Of a stretch of DNA of 64,000 nucleotides, positions 1 to 7,396 are shown one piece after another. This DNA is from Bacteroides sp. An322. Its GTDB lineage: Bacteria > Bacteroidota > Bacteroidia > Bacteroidales > Bacteroidaceae. The stretch is taken from positions 45,819 to 109,818 of the forward strand of contig NZ_NFIN01000010.1 in assembly GCF_002161765.1 (NCBI RefSeq). Reading direction: 5' to 3'. A program made the position numbers and the translations under genes. The first letter of the stretch is position 1, and each line of letters opens with the position of its first letter. Below the pieces are notes generated by a model, which did not search any database, was not told the DNA's origin, and was given only the letters and a program-made list of their open reading frames with translations.

Positions 1-140
1 AGTCGGATGGTTTGCTTGCCTTGTTCCAGTTCGCGTACAAAGCGCAAGCCCACCCCTGATTTTTCGGACAAGTCTACTTGCGTAAGGTTGTATTGCTTGC
101 GCATTGCCTTTACGAATACAGATAAAGTCGTTTGTTTCAT
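1..140 (-). CDS. HipB-like XRE-family antitoxin/repressor (N-terminal part; gene runs off the left edge)
   Basis: The minus strand reads from an ATG at 138-140 into a helix-turn-helix protein whose visible 46 residues start MKQTTLSVFVKAMRKQYNLT and continue with QVDLSEKSGVGLRFVRELEQ. The first helix, the Q-x-x-L-A/S start of HTH helix 2 and the recognition helix LRFVRELEQGK are typical of XRE/HipB DNA-binding antitoxins. In Bacteroidetes such a gene usually precedes hipN/hipA, which would lie outside the window. Three copies of an inverted-repeat operator lie directly upstream and around the promoter, which supports autoregulation. The C-terminal half is not visible, so a stand-alone XRE regulator is also possible. 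Confidence 0.75.
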   Translation of the reverse strand, partial: MKQTTLSVFVKAMRKQYNLTQVDLSEKSGVGLRFVRELEQGKQTIR

Positions 141-144
141 AAAT

Positions 145-242
145 TATACCCTTTAAGGTGCAAATATAAGAAAAGTTTCTTGCTTTACACCTTTTCGGGT
201 ATAAAATCAATAAAACTTATATGCATTATACCCGTTAGGGTG
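145..242 (-). promoter_or_regulatory. Three operator copies (TATACCC-N5-GGTG) around the HipB-like promoter
   Basis: The 16-base word TATACCC-N5-GGTG occurs at 145-160 and 227-242, and in the opposite orientation at 188-203 (CACCTTTTCGGGTATA). A Bacteroidetes -7 box (TATATTTG on the minus strand, 161-168) lies between the first two copies. Copy 1 therefore covers the expected transcription start and copy 2 the -33 region. This is the expected arrangement for autorepression of a hipB operon. The operator role is inferred. Confidence 0.65.
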
Positions 243-495
243 TTGTTTGATATGAATACGTAAGCTAATCTCGTCATATTTTGACGAGATTAGGGGAGGT
301 AATCCAATCATGTGTGCGATATGGACGTGATAAAAGTCAGAATGAATAGGTAGGTTCTTTGACGTATATATAGCTTACTTCGCATGACGATTACTAATCG
401 TACCGCCGATGCACTTATATTACTTTGGGAACGCAGCTATATGTTTCGTCTTATCAAGCTTTATCCGTTGTAATAGTAATACGCTTATAAAAACA

Positions 496-538
496 AATCC
501 TCCCGAAAGTGTCTGATGCGGATGCTTTCGGGAGGATT
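496..538. terminator. Hairpin terminator after the DUF4988 gene
   Basis: AATCCTCCCGAAAG at 496-509 pairs with CTTTCGGGAGGATT at 525-538, a 14-bp perfect stem with a 15-base loop. It lies 19 bases past the likely stop codon (558) of the minus-strand lipoprotein gene. Confidence 0.75.
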
Positions 539-557
539 GCTTGGTTAGAAGGCTACT

Positions 558-1177
558 TTATTTGTAGATGAATTCGGGGTATTGGTATCCATCTATGTGA
601 TAAGGTCTTGGATATTTTCCATAAAAATCTTGTTCGCCCCAAAATGTGAATTTATTTCTTTGATCGTACTTGCCAAAATATTCTTGTGAAGAAGAGGGCA
701 AATACACAATTTCCAGAGGATTATTTTTTCGTCTATGCTTAAAAGCGGTGTGATGCCTGAAGCTCCGCTTACGGGAAGTTTGTTTCCTGCTTCATCGGTT
801 AGCCAAGTAGTTTTTTCATCGGTCGTTAATGTCCAATAGTAGATTCCGTTTTCTTGGGCTATGCCGATGATAGGTGCATTGGCTCCACTGCTTCCCTCTT
901 TCCCGTTATATAAATTGATGCTGGTTCCGTCGGTCAGATGCAGGATATATCCTTCATCCGTTTGCTCTACTTGCGAAATGCTGATGTTTTGGTCTAAGGC
1001 ATGGATAATGTCTTGTAGAGATACGATGTCTTCGTTCATTTGGTTCACTTGCTCTTCAAGGGCTGAGATGCGGTCTTTCAAGTCGTTTACATCTGCTTTC
1101 AGGGCACTGTCGTCATACTCGCATGCCGTGATGCCTAAGGCTATCAGCGACATAAGCAGCCATACTTTGGGTTTCAT
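558..1177 (-). pseudogene. DUF4988-type surface lipoprotein, frameshifted at a 6-base homopolymer
   Basis: Translation from the ATG at 1175-1177 gives a lipoprotein signal (MKPKVWLLMSLIALGITAC, Cys lipidation site). A coiled-coil segment follows (ALKADVNDLKDRISALEEQV), then a DUF4988-like repeat (LTDGTSINLYNGKEGSSGAN, SGITPLLSIDE). I prefer this start to one 29 codons upstream because it places the signal peptide at the N-terminus. After LSIDEK the open frame degenerates and stops at 593. One extra base in the A6 run (plus-strand T6, 724-729) would instead read into a plausible C-terminus rich in aromatic residues, ending DGYQYPEFIYK at a stop at 558. Without the change the protein has 194 residues, with it 206. 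DUF4988 is usually an N-terminal module of longer cell-surface proteins, so an internal deletion may also have occurred. It could be a pseudogene, a phase-variable gene or an assembly error. Confidence 0.65.
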
Positions 1178-1855
1178 AGGTGAGATAAGGATGCTTATAA
1201 ATCCTCCGAAGTCAGCGAAAAAATAAACAAAAGAAAGGCGTGAGGACTTGTCCGCATTCATCAAAATCGGGCATCTGGAAAAAGCCTACTTAGAAATGAA
1301 TAAAGAAACAATACTCACGCCGTATGCTATGCAATCGGATACAACATAGGCTGTACCGTTAACATGCAAACAGAATGAGCGTCATATTGTCTTCATCCTT
1401 CTAAGTGCAAAATTTTCCAGATTTCGATTTTAGGATAAAGCAAAAACGCTTTCTATATGTCTGTCCGGTCTTTTCATCCGACCAAGACAATGCAAAGATA
1501 ACGTTTTTGTTCAATATGACGCTCTGTTTGATGAGTATTATTTCTTCAAAGGTAAATAATTTTCTGAAAACATCCTTCTTTTTGCGATTTGATATGATAT
1601 TTTACTTGTTTTATTTGTTGTGTAAATAAGGAGATATGCTTCATGAACCGATTGCTTCTAGGTTCTTCTCTAATCCTACTAGGGTAGGATTGCAATCTTA
1701 CCCGGATGAAATTCGAGTCCTGACTAGGTGAAAACTCCAGTCCTGCTAGGGTAGGACTGGGAGGATTATCAGTTGATTTCTCTCTTGCAGACGGGAACTT
1801 TGACAGATTATTGCAAAAAAAACGCCGAATATGCTTGTTTATGGAAAAATGTTAC
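1178..1855. other. Intergenic region with no convincing gene; contains short inverted repeats
   Basis: I see no protein with a credible start or composition here. Visible structures are a 13-bp inverted repeat (GAGCGTCATATTG at 1377-1389 and its complement at 1512-1524), a minus-strand -7-like box (CAAAGATA, 1493-1500) that could start a long leader for the DUF4988 gene, and two hairpin words with core CTAGGGTAGGA near 1673-1690 and 1741-1758. Confidence 0.5.
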
Positions 1856-1863
1856 TATATTTG
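1856..1863 (+). promoter_or_regulatory. -7 promoter box of the threonine operon leader
   Basis: TATATTTG matches the Bacteroidetes -7 consensus TAnnTTTG, with a TTG at 1835-1837 in the -33 position. The predicted transcript starts about 15 bases before the leader ORF at 1885. Confidence 0.6.
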
Positions 1864-1884
1864 CGAACGACAAAACATTTATAC

Positions 1885-1977
1885 ATGAATCGAAACAATC
1901 TTCATATCAATCTGATGTGTGCCACGGGGCGTATGTCCCTTTATACATCCGCCACAGGGATGACCCCTCGGGGTTGA
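1885..1977 (+). CDS. Candidate leader peptide of the threonine operon (30 aa)
   Basis: An ATG 22 bases after a good -7 box opens a 30-codon frame, beginning MNRNNLHINLMCATGRMSLY and ending TSATGMTPRG. It has four Thr, four Met and one Ile codon and an internal near-repeat (ATGRM/ATGM). A candidate terminator hairpin (2007-2041) follows 30 bases after the stop, and thrA starts at 2188. Position and architecture suggest a transcription-attenuation leader. Threonine codons are less concentrated than in the enterobacterial thrL peptide, so regulation by threonine is inference. The frame may also be fortuitous. Confidence 0.45.
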   Translation: MNRNNLHINLMCATGRMSLYTSATGMTPRG

Positions 1978-2006
1978 GTGATTGTATATATGTGTTTCTA
2001 CGTGAT

Positions 2007-2041
2007 ACACGCCTGTGGACTCAGGCATTTCTTCGTGTTTT
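2007..2041 (+). terminator. Candidate attenuator hairpin in the thrA leader
   Basis: ACACG (2007-2011) can pair with CGTGT (2034-2038), enclosing a GCCTG/CAGGC stem (2011-2015 with 2022-2026). A TTTT run follows at 2038-2041. It lies between the leader peptide and thrA, where a conditional terminator would act. Confidence 0.4.
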
Positions 2042-2070
2042 ATAATTCAATAAATAAATGTTCATCATTC

Positions 2071-2162
2071 ATCGCACACAGATGACACGGATTTCAAAGG
2101 ATGGTCGCAGATATAATTTAAATCCGTGAAAATCTGTCTTATCAGTGTCATCTGTGTGCGAT
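2071..2162. repeat. Intergenic palindromic element, ATCGCACACAGATGACAC arms
   Basis: An 18-bp perfect inverted repeat (2071-2088 and 2145-2162) flanks inner words built on ACGGATTT and CAGATA. It resembles the CACAGATTACACAGATT family found elsewhere in the window. It lies in the leader, 25 bases before the thrA start codon. Confidence 0.75.
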
Positions 2163-2187
2163 TATTAATTATATCGAAACAAATCGT

Positions 2188-4620
2188 ATGAAAGTATTGA
2201 AATTCGGCGGAACATCGGTAGGGTCCGTCAATAGCATGTTGAATGTAAAGAAAATCGTTGAGGCGATAGATGATAAGGTAATCGTAGTGGTTTCGGCGTT
2301 GGGAGGCATCACCGACAAGCTGATAAAGACATCGAACATGGCGGCATCGGGCGATTCGGGCTACGAGAAGGAGATGAAGGAAATCGTGAACCGCCACATC
2401 GAAATGGTATATACGGTGATTCCCGCGGGCGAGAAGCGCGAGCTGCTTCTTGATTGTGTGAACGAGTTACTGAGTGAATTGAAGGACATTTTCCAAGGCA
2501 TTTACCTGATACGCGACCTTTCGCCCAAGACTTCGGCTACTATCGTGAGCTATGGCGAGCGTTTGTCTTCTATCATTGTGGCTACACTTATCGAGGGGGC
2601 GCAATGGTTCGATTCGCGCCAGTTCATCAAGACCGAGAAGAAACATAACAAGCATATTCTCGACTCGGAACTGACCAATCGCTTGGTACGTGAAACGTTC
2701 CGCGAAATTCCGCGTGTGTCTTTGGTGCCGGGATTTATCTCGACTGATAAGGAGACGGGTGAGGTGACCAATTTGGGACGGGGCGGTTCGGACTATACCG
2801 CTTCTATCATTGCCGCGGCACTGGATGCCGATGTGTTGGAAATCTGGACCGATGTGGACGGATTTATGACCGCCGACCCACGTGTCATCAGCACCGCTTA
2901 TCCCATTACCGAACTGAGTTATGTAGAGGCGATGGAGCTTTGTAACTTCGGTGCGAAGGTGGTTTATCCGCCTACGATTTATCCTGTGTGTCATAAGAAT
3001 ATACCTATATTAATAAAGAATACGTTCAATCCCGATGCTCCGGGCACTATCGTGAAGCAAGAGGCCGACCATTCTTCGAAAGCTATCAAAGGTATTTCGT
3101 CTATTAACAATACGTGCCTTATCACGATGACGGGGTTGGGTATGGTAGGCGTTATCGGCGTGAACTATCGTATTTTCAAGACCTTGGCGGAGAACGGCAT
3201 CAGTGTGTTCCTCGTTTCTCAGGCTTCTTCGGAAAACTCCACTTCTATCGGCGTGCGCAATGAAGATGCGGCATTGGCTTGCAAGGTGCTCGATGAAGAG
3301 TTTGCTAAAGAAATCGAAATGGGCGAAATCAGTCCGATGAAAGCCGAAGGCGGACTTGCCACGGTGGCTATCGTAGGCGAGAACATGAAGCATACACCGG
3401 GTATTGCCGGAAAGCTTTTCGGCACCTTGGGACGGAACGGCATCAACGTGATAGCTTGTGCACAAGGCGCTTCGGAAACGAATATTTCATTTGTAGTGGA
3501 AGGCGGTTCGCTCCGTAAGACCTTGAACGTGATACACGACTCGTTCTTTCTTTCCGAATACCAAGTGCTGAATCTCTTCATTTGCGGTATCGGTACGGTG
3601 GGGCGTAGCTTGATAGACCAGATACATAGCCAGCAGGAACGCTTGAAACAAGAACGCGGGCTGAACCTGAAAATCGTGGGGATAGCCAATGGCCACAAGG
3701 CGATGTTTACCCGTGCGGGAATCGACTTAGACCATTATCGCGAAGACTTGGAAGAGAAGGGCATGCCTTCATCGACCCAGGTGTTGCACGATGAGATAAT
3801 CGGGATGAACATCTTCAATTCGGTCTTTGTGGATTGTACCGCAAGCGAGGAAATCGCTTCCTTGTATAAAGACTTCTTGGGGCATAACATCTCGGTGGTG
3901 GCGGCAAACAAGATAGCGGCTTCTTCGGATTATGAGCTTTATGCCGAGCTGAAGCAGATAGCCCGCCATCGGGGCGTGAAGTTCCTTTTCGAAACCAATG
4001 TGGGAGCGGGGCTTCCGGTCATCAATACGATTAACGACTTGATTAATAGCGGAGACAAGATACTGAAGATAGAAGCCGTATTGAGCGGCACGCTGAACTA
4101 TATCTTCAACGAAATCAGTGCTGACGTGCCTTTGAGCCAAACCATACGGAACGCAAAGGAACAAGGCTATTCCGAACCTGACCCGCGCATCGATCTGAGC
4201 GGGACCGACGTGGTGCGCAAGTTGGTTATTTTGGCACGTGAGGCAGGTTATCGCCTGAATCAGGAAGATGTAGAGAAACATCTCTTTATCCCCGATAGCT
4301 TCTTCGAAGGTTCATTAGATGATTTCTGGCGCAAGATTCCTTCGCTCGATGCAGACTTTGAGGAACGCCGCAAGGTGGTGGAGCGTGAAGGCAAGCGTTG
4401 GCGTTTCGTGGCACGTTTCGAGGACGGTAAAGGCGTGGTGGAATTGATGGAGGTGGACCGTCATCATCCGTTCTTCGAATTAGCCGGAAGCAACAACATC
4501 ATCCTTTTGACCACCGAACGATATAATGAATATCCGATGCTCATCCAAGGCTATGGAGCAGGTGCGGGTGTGACCGCTGCCGGTGTGTTTGCCGATATTA
4601 TGAGCATTGCTAATATTTAA
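2188..4620 (+). CDS. thrA: Bifunctional aspartokinase / homoserine dehydrogenase
   Basis: The 810-residue protein catalyses the first and third steps of the aspartate pathway, phosphorylation of aspartate and NAD(P)H reduction of aspartate semialdehyde to homoserine. The N-terminal kinase starts with the KFGGTSVGS nucleotide/aspartate motif. Two central ACT regions follow (around residues 310-455, for example GVIGVNYRIFKTLAENGISV), which usually bind an amino-acid effector such as threonine. The dehydrogenase domain has a Rossmann motif (GIGTVGRSLID) and the conserved homoserine-site segment GTLNYIFNE. Length and domain order match fused ThrA of Bacteroidetes and enterobacteria. It is the first gene of a thrA-apgM-thrC operon, with 9 bases to the next gene. 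The candidate attenuator upstream would couple it to amino-acid supply. Confidence 0.97.
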   Translation: MKVLKFGGTSVGSVNSMLNVKKIVEAIDDKVIVVVSALGGITDKLIKTSNMAASGDSGYEKEMKEIVNRHIEMVYTVIPAGEKRELLLDCVNELLSELKDIFQGIYLIRDLSPKTSATIVSYGERLSSIIVATLIEGAQWFDSRQFIKTEKKHNKHILDSELTNRLVRETFREIPRVSLVPGFISTDKETGEVTNLGRGGSDYTASIIAAALDADVLEIWTDVDGFMTADPRVISTAYPITELSYVEAMELCNFGAKVVYPPTIYPVCHKNIPILIKNTFNPDAPGTIVKQEADHSSKAIKGISSINNTCLITMTGLGMVGVIGVNYRIFKTLAENGISVFLVSQASSENSTSIGVRNEDAALACKVLDEEFAKEIEMGEISPMKAEGGLATVAIVGENMKHTPGIAGKLFGTLGRNGINVIACAQGASETNISFVVEGGSLRKTLNVIHDSFFLSEYQVLNLFICGIGTVGRSLIDQIHSQQERLKQERGLNLKIVGIANGHKAMFTRAGIDLDHYREDLEEKGMPSSTQVLHDEIIGMNIFNSVFVDCTASEEIASLYKDFLGHNISVVAANKIAASSDYELYAELKQIARHRGVKFLFETNVGAGLPVINTINDLINSGDKILKIEAVLSGTLNYIFNEISADVPLSQTIRNAKEQGYSEPDPRIDLSGTDVVRKLVILAREAGYRLNQEDVEKHLFIPDSFFEGSLDDFWRKIPSLDADFEERRKVVEREGKRWRFVARFEDGKGVVELMEVDRHHPFFELAGSNNIILLTTERYNEYPMLIQGYGAGAGVTAAGVFADIMSIANI

Positions 4621-4629
4621 AAAAGCAAC

Positions 4630-5841
4630 ATGAAACATCTGATTATATTGGGAGACGGAATGGCGGACTGGGCTGTTCCTTCCTTGGGAAACAAGACTTT
4701 ATTGCAATATGCCCATACGCCTTATATGGATATGTTAGCGCGGATGGGACGCACGGGTATGCTGAAGACCGTAGCCGACGGCTTCCATCCGGGAAGCGAA
4801 GTGGCGAATATGTCGGTAATGGGATATGACCTCCCTACGGTGTACGAAGGGCGTGGTGTATTGGAAGCCGCAAGCATCGGAGTCGATTTGGCTCCCGATG
4901 ACATGGCGATGCGTTGCAACTTGGTCTGTGTTGAAGGGGATATGTTGAAGAATCACTCGGCAGGACATATCACCACCGAAGAAGCGGATGTACTGATTCA
5001 TTTCTTGGAAGAACGTTTGGGCAATGACCGCATCCATTTCTATACTGGCGTGCAATACCGCCACTTGTTGGTGGTGAAAGGCGGGAACAAGCACGTGGCT
5101 TGTGTGCCTCCGCACGACATTCCGTTGCAACCTTTCCGTTCGAATTTAGTAAAGGCATTGGTTCCCGAAGCGCAAGAAACCGCCGATTTATTGAACGGTT
5201 TGATTTTGAAGTCGCAAGAATTATTGGCGGAACATCCGCTTAATCTGAAACGGGTGAGCGAAGGTAAAGATCCGGCTAACAGCATTTGGCCCTGGAGTCC
5301 CGGTTATCGCCCGAAGATGGAGGCTTTATCGAATAAGTACCCTGCTATCCGCAAAGGTTCGGTGATTACGGCGGTCGACCTTATCCGAGGCATCGGACGC
5401 TATGCCGGATTGCGTTGCATCGATGTAGAAGGCGCTACGGGACTTTATACCACCAATTACGAAGGCAAGGCGCAAGCCGCCATTGATGCCTTGAAGACCG
5501 ATGATTTTGTATATCTGCATATCGAGGCGAGCGATGAAGCAGGACACGAAGGCGATATCCCCTTGAAGCTAAAGACCATCGAATACTTAGACCAGCGTGC
5601 CATAAAGCCCATTTGGGAAGCGGTGAAGGACTGGGACGAGCCGGTGGCGATAGCCGTGCTTCCCGATCATCCGACTCCTTGCGAGCTTCGCACGCATACG
5701 GCAGAGCCGATACCGTTCCTCATTTATTATCCGGGCATCGAGCCGGACGAGGTACAGGCATACGATGAGGTATCGTGCCAAAAGGGCGGATATGGTATGT
5801 TAGAGAAAGACGAGTTTATGAATCTATTTATGAATCAATAA
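4630..5841 (+). CDS. ApgM-type phosphoglycerate mutase family protein, probable homoserine kinase of the thr operon
   Basis: The 403-residue protein belongs to the alkaline-phosphatase superfamily, archaeal-type cofactor-independent phosphoglycerate mutase (ApgM). It begins with the metal-binding GDGMADW motif and has a later metal segment, LPDHPTPCELRTHTAEPIPF. The gene sits between thrA and thrC, and no GHMP-type thrB homoserine kinase is present. Members of this family in thr operons have been proposed, and for Bacteroides supported by fitness genetics as far as I recall, to supply the homoserine kinase step. I therefore infer that it makes O-phosphohomoserine for ThrC. Phosphoglycerate mutase activity remains the alternative. 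Confidence 0.85.
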   Translation: MKHLIILGDGMADWAVPSLGNKTLLQYAHTPYMDMLARMGRTGMLKTVADGFHPGSEVANMSVMGYDLPTVYEGRGVLEAASIGVDLAPDDMAMRCNLVCVEGDMLKNHSAGHITTEEADVLIHFLEERLGNDRIHFYTGVQYRHLLVVKGGNKHVACVPPHDIPLQPFRSNLVKALVPEAQETADLLNGLILKSQELLAEHPLNLKRVSEGKDPANSIWPWSPGYRPKMEALSNKYPAIRKGSVITAVDLIRGIGRYAGLRCIDVEGATGLYTTNYEGKAQAAIDALKTDDFVYLHIEASDEAGHEGDIPLKLKTIEYLDQRAIKPIWEAVKDWDEPVAIAVLPDHPTPCELRTHTAEPIPFLIYYPGIEPDEVQAYDEVSCQKGGYGMLEKDEFMNLFMNQ

Positions 5842-5844
5842 TCA

Positions 5845-5973
5845 AACGCAGAGACGCAAAAACGCAAAGTATTTATTTTAGAGTAAGCAAAGTACGCTAA
5901 GACGTTTGCTTTTACTCTGTGTGCTTTGCCTTCTCTTAAAAAATTATCCTTTGCGCTTTTGCGCCTCTGCGTT
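5845..5973. repeat. Intergenic palindromic element, CGCAGAGACGCAAA family
   Basis: AACGCAGAGACGCAAAAACG... at 5845-5869 pairs with 5949-5973 with only two mismatches over 25 bases. The interior (AAGCAAAGTACGCTAAGACG and TGTGTGCTTTGCCTTCTC) is also partly complementary. It fills the gap between the ApgM-like gene and thrC, so the operon must be read through it or thrC has its own promoter. Confidence 0.8.
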
Positions 5974-5998
5974 AGTTTAAATCGTAATCAATAACAAT

Positions 5999-7300
5999 AT
6001 GAAATATTACAGTACGAATAAGCAGGCTTCCGATGCTACTTTAGAAGAAGCCGTAGTACGCGGGCTGGCTGGCGATAAAGGTCTTTATATGCCCCGCGAA
6101 ATCAAACCTTTGCCCGCATCGTTTTACGAGGAGATAGAAAACCTTTCGTTTCAGGAGATAGCCTACCGCGTGGCGGATGCTTTCTTCGGCGAAGATGTGC
6201 CCGCAGATGTGTTGAAGCAAATTGTGTACGACACCTTGAGTTTCGATACTCCAGTGGTGAAGGTGAAGGATAACATCTATTCATTGGAACTTTTCCACGG
6301 ACCCACGTTGGCATTCAAGGATGTGGGCGGACGCTTTATGGCGCGCCTCTTGGGCTATTTCATCCGCAAGGAAGGAAAGAAGCAGGTCAATGTGTTGGTC
6401 GCTACTTCGGGTGATACGGGAAGCGCAGTGGCAAATGGTTTCCTCGGTGTGGAAGGCATCCATGTGTATGTGCTTTATCCGAAGGGAAAAGTGAGCGAGA
6501 TACAAGAGAAGCAATTCACCACTTTGGGGCGGAATATCACCGCTATTGAAGTGGACGGCACGTTCGACGATTGCCAGGCGTTGGTGAAGAATGCCTTCAT
6601 GGACGAAGAACTGAAAGCGCACATGCAACTCACTTCGGCTAACTCTATTAATGTGGCGCGCTTTTTGCCTCAGGCGTTCTATTATTTCTATGCTTATGCT
6701 CAGATGAAGAAGTTGGGCAAGGCAGATAATCTGGTTATCTGTGTGCCCAGCGGGAATTTCGGGAACATCACCGCAGGACTTTTCGGCAAGCGGATGGGAC
6801 TTCCCGTCAAGCGTTTCATTGCAGCCAATAACCGCAACGATATTTTCTACCAGTATCTGAAGACCGGCGTGTACACTCCCCGTCCTTCAATAGCTACTAT
6901 TGCCAATGCCATGGACGTAGGAGATCCCAGCAATTTCGCCCGCATCCTTGACCTATACGGAGGGAGTCATGAAGCTATTTCGAGTGAAATCAGCGGTGAG
7001 ACTTATACTGACGAGCAAATCCGCGAGACGGTGCAGAAAGCATACGAAGAGACCGGTTATCTGCTCGACCCTCATGGAGCGTGTGGTTATCGTGCGTTGG
7101 CTGAAGGCCTGAAGCCGGGTGAAACGGGCGTGTTCCTCGAAACGGCTCATCCCGCCAAGTTCTTGCAAACGGTAGAATCTATCATCGGCACTCAGGTAAG
7201 CATCCCTGAAAAACTTCAAGCATTTATGCGCGGCACGAAGCAAAGCATACCGATGTCGAAAGACTTCACTTCGTTTAAAGCGTATTTAATGAAGCTATAA
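5999..7300 (+). CDS. thrC: Threonine synthase
   Basis: The 433-residue PLP enzyme converts O-phosphohomoserine to threonine. The PLP lysine is in HGPTLAFKDVGGRFMARLL, the phosphate-binding loop is ATSGDTGSAVANGF, and the N-terminus MKYYSTNKQASDATLEEAV is characteristic of the family. It completes the thrA-(homoserine kinase)-thrC set. It is separated from the preceding gene by 157 bases, mostly a palindromic element, and is followed by a strong bidirectional terminator. Length and motifs are complete. Confidence 0.96.
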   Translation: MKYYSTNKQASDATLEEAVVRGLAGDKGLYMPREIKPLPASFYEEIENLSFQEIAYRVADAFFGEDVPADVLKQIVYDTLSFDTPVVKVKDNIYSLELFHGPTLAFKDVGGRFMARLLGYFIRKEGKKQVNVLVATSGDTGSAVANGFLGVEGIHVYVLYPKGKVSEIQEKQFTTLGRNITAIEVDGTFDDCQALVKNAFMDEELKAHMQLTSANSINVARFLPQAFYYFYAYAQMKKLGKADNLVICVPSGNFGNITAGLFGKRMGLPVKRFIAANNRNDIFYQYLKTGVYTPRPSIATIANAMDVGDPSNFARILDLYGGSHEAISSEISGETYTDEQIRETVQKAYEETGYLLDPHGACGYRALAEGLKPGETGVFLETAHPAKFLQTVESIIGTQVSIPEKLQAFMRGTKQSIPMSKDFTSFKAYLMKL

Positions 7301-7331
7301 TTTGGTATAAATCATTGTTTGAGTGATGAAA

Positions 7332-7387
7332 AAGAAGAGGCTGTCTCAAAATGAAAGCTTATTTCTATTTTGAGACAGCCTCTTCTT
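7332..7387. terminator. Bidirectional terminator between thrC and the GH43 gene
   Basis: Arms of 21 perfectly complementary bases (7332-7352 and 7367-7387, core GAGGCTGTCTCAAAAT) close a 14-base loop and are rich in A and T outside the stem. The site lies between two convergent genes. Confidence 0.9.
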
Positions 7388-7396
7388 AATTATTTG

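Noticed and set aside
861..1226. Plus-strand 121-codon frame
   Set aside because: It is the antisense shadow of the DUF4988 lipoprotein gene.
1405..1629. 74-codon frame rich in Phe and Leu
   Set aside because: AT-rich intergenic DNA without a promoter, signal or family features.
1773..2045. 90-codon open frame covering the thr leader region
   Set aside because: It begins before the promoter box, has unlikely composition and overlaps the better supported 30-codon leader frame and hairpin.
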